From WHSM01 sp050701635 (GTDB lineage Bacteria; Actinomycetota; Actinomycetes; Mycobacteriales; Micromonosporaceae), in the NCBI GenBank assembly GCA_050701635.1, contig JBOGDF010000210.1, forward strand, positions 1 through 9,872: 9,872 bases of DNA, in the 5' to 3' direction. Under the pieces are notes generated by a model. The model saw nothing but the letters and a program-made list of their open reading frames with translations. It made no database searches and was not told the DNA's origin. Position 1 is the first letter of the stretch, and every line of letters starts with the position of its first letter. A program made the translations under genes and the position numbers. Positions 6,801 through 9,872 of the stretch are shown here, one piece after another.

Positions 6801-6807
6801 CCAGTCA

Positions 6808-9504
<2,697 letters not shown>

Positions 9505-9542
9505 TGAGACTCCACTCGTTGGGAACCCGAGGAAATGATCTG

Positions 9543-9563
9543 CCCGGCCTACCTGAGGCCGGG
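9543..9563. repeat. Perfect 8-bp inverted repeat upstream of topA
   Basis: CCCGGCCT (9543-9550) and AGGCCGGG (9556-9563) are exact reverse complements around a five-base centre (ACCTG). The repeat starts eight bases after the TTGACA box on the minus strand and ends 38 bases before the topA start. As DNA it could be an operator over the -10 region. As RNA it would form a stable 8-bp hairpin in the leader of any longer transcript. No T-run follows, so a simple intrinsic terminator is less likely. Confidence 0.8.
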
Positions 9564-9766
9564 ACACCAGTTGTCAAACGTAGCCCGCGGCGGGCGGTAA
9601 CGGTCGCAGCAGGGCACGCACCCCGAGATCGTACGGGTCGAATTGTGCGTTACTCGCCCGCAATTTTCATTCTGGTGTTACGCGATTCGCATCAGCCGTC
9701 ACACTTCCCGGTCTGATTTCTCCCGAAACACCCGCACCTGGCATGAGCCGGTCATCGTAGCTCCCC

Positions 9767-9789
9767 GTACCGACCGGGCCCCACGGTAC
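9767..9789. terminator. Inverted repeat after the edge gene, possible terminator
   Basis: GTACCG (9767-9772) and CGGTAC (9784-9789) pair around 11 bases, beginning seven bases after the stop codon of the minus-strand gene at the right edge. The position fits a terminator separating that gene from topA. The stem is only six pairs and lacks a T-run, and GTAC is frequent in this DNA, so confidence is low. Confidence 0.35.
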
Positions 9790-9796
9790 AGCGGTC

Positions 9797-9872
9797 TCAG
9801 TGCGGCCAGGCGCCGGGCGGGGCGGCCGGGGGCGGTTGGCCGACGTACTCGGCGAGCCGGACCAGCCGGCGC
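9797..9872 (-). CDS. C-terminal end of an unidentified protein, cut by window edge
   Basis: On the minus strand the window enters an open frame that ends at TGA 9799-9797. The 24 visible residues read RRLVRLAEYVGQPPPAAPPGAWPH: a short amphipathic helix, then a Pro/Ala-rich tail. The helix-like RLVRLAEYVG and GC-rich third positions support a real gene end, and a possible terminator hairpin follows. I do not recognise the family. It is oriented with topA but separated from it by 292 bases, so it is probably a separate transcription unit. Confidence 0.5.
   Translation of the reverse strand, partial: RRLVRLAEYVGQPPPAAPPGAWPH

Larger units (their letters stand above)
9505..9796. promoter_or_regulatory. 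topA upstream region
   Basis: About 292 bases without a convincing gene. Nearest topA, TTGACA (minus, 9577-9572) is a consensus -35 box. About 17-18 bases on, the expected -10 (AGGTAG or GGTAGG) is poor and falls inside a perfect inverted repeat. A second candidate further out pairs TGTGAC with TAACAC at 17-base spacing on the minus strand, in an AT-richer stretch around 9680-9703. An AATTG/CAATT inverted repeat lies at 9641-9665. The stretch is notably less GC-rich than the coding DNA, as expected for a promoter. Confidence 0.45.

Noticed and set aside
9505..9567. A longer TopA starting at GTG 9567.
   Set aside because: It has no ribosome site, overlaps the inverted repeat and adds residues before the usual RLVIVESP start; GTG 9504 has GGAG at five bases.

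Overview
The window is very GC-rich DNA with strong third-position G/C bias and several GTG or TTG starts. It looks like an actinomycete chromosome, probably Micromonosporaceae or a relative. This rests on the topA, tmk and holB set, a membrane-fused thymidylate kinase, and a TopA with a lysine-rich tail instead of zinc fingers. I cannot name the genus from sequence alone.

Layout from left to right. Bases 1-810 (minus) hold the N-terminal 270 residues of the DNA polymerase III delta' subunit, holB. Its GTG start overlaps the stop of tmk in a GTGA junction. Bases 807-3152 (minus) encode a fusion of a 12-helix MFS transporter-like domain with thymidylate kinase and an acidic low-complexity tail. 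Its best-supported start is a rare ATC codon behind a near-perfect Shine-Dalgarno site. Three accessory-type genes follow: a PLP-dependent amino acid deaminase/aldolase (plus, 3361-4548), a TetR-family regulator (minus, 4563-5228), and a flavin-dependent aldonolactone oxidase/dehydrogenase (plus, 5460-6800). The last is preceded by a possible 19-codon leader ORF joined to it by an ATGA overlap. DNA topoisomerase I (topA, minus) fills 6808-9504. After about 290 bases of upstream DNA with several inverted repeats, the last 24 codons of an unrecognised minus-strand gene enter the right edge.

The minus-strand genes form a housekeeping DNA-metabolism block: relaxing supercoils, making dTDP, and loading the replication clamp. 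I recall topA, tmk and holB being close neighbours in other actinobacteria. If so, the three accessory genes split a normally compact cluster. The regulator is divergent from the oxidase and convergent with the deaminase, so it most plausibly controls itself and the oxidase. Both convergent junctions are extremely tight (14 and 7 bases).

I see no CRISPR array, tRNA, rRNA, insertion sequence or phage gene, and no clearly undescribed multi-gene system. The points most worth checking are the ATC start of tmk, the coupled leader ORF before the oxidase, the palindromes in the two regulatory regions, and the strong excess of GTAC.
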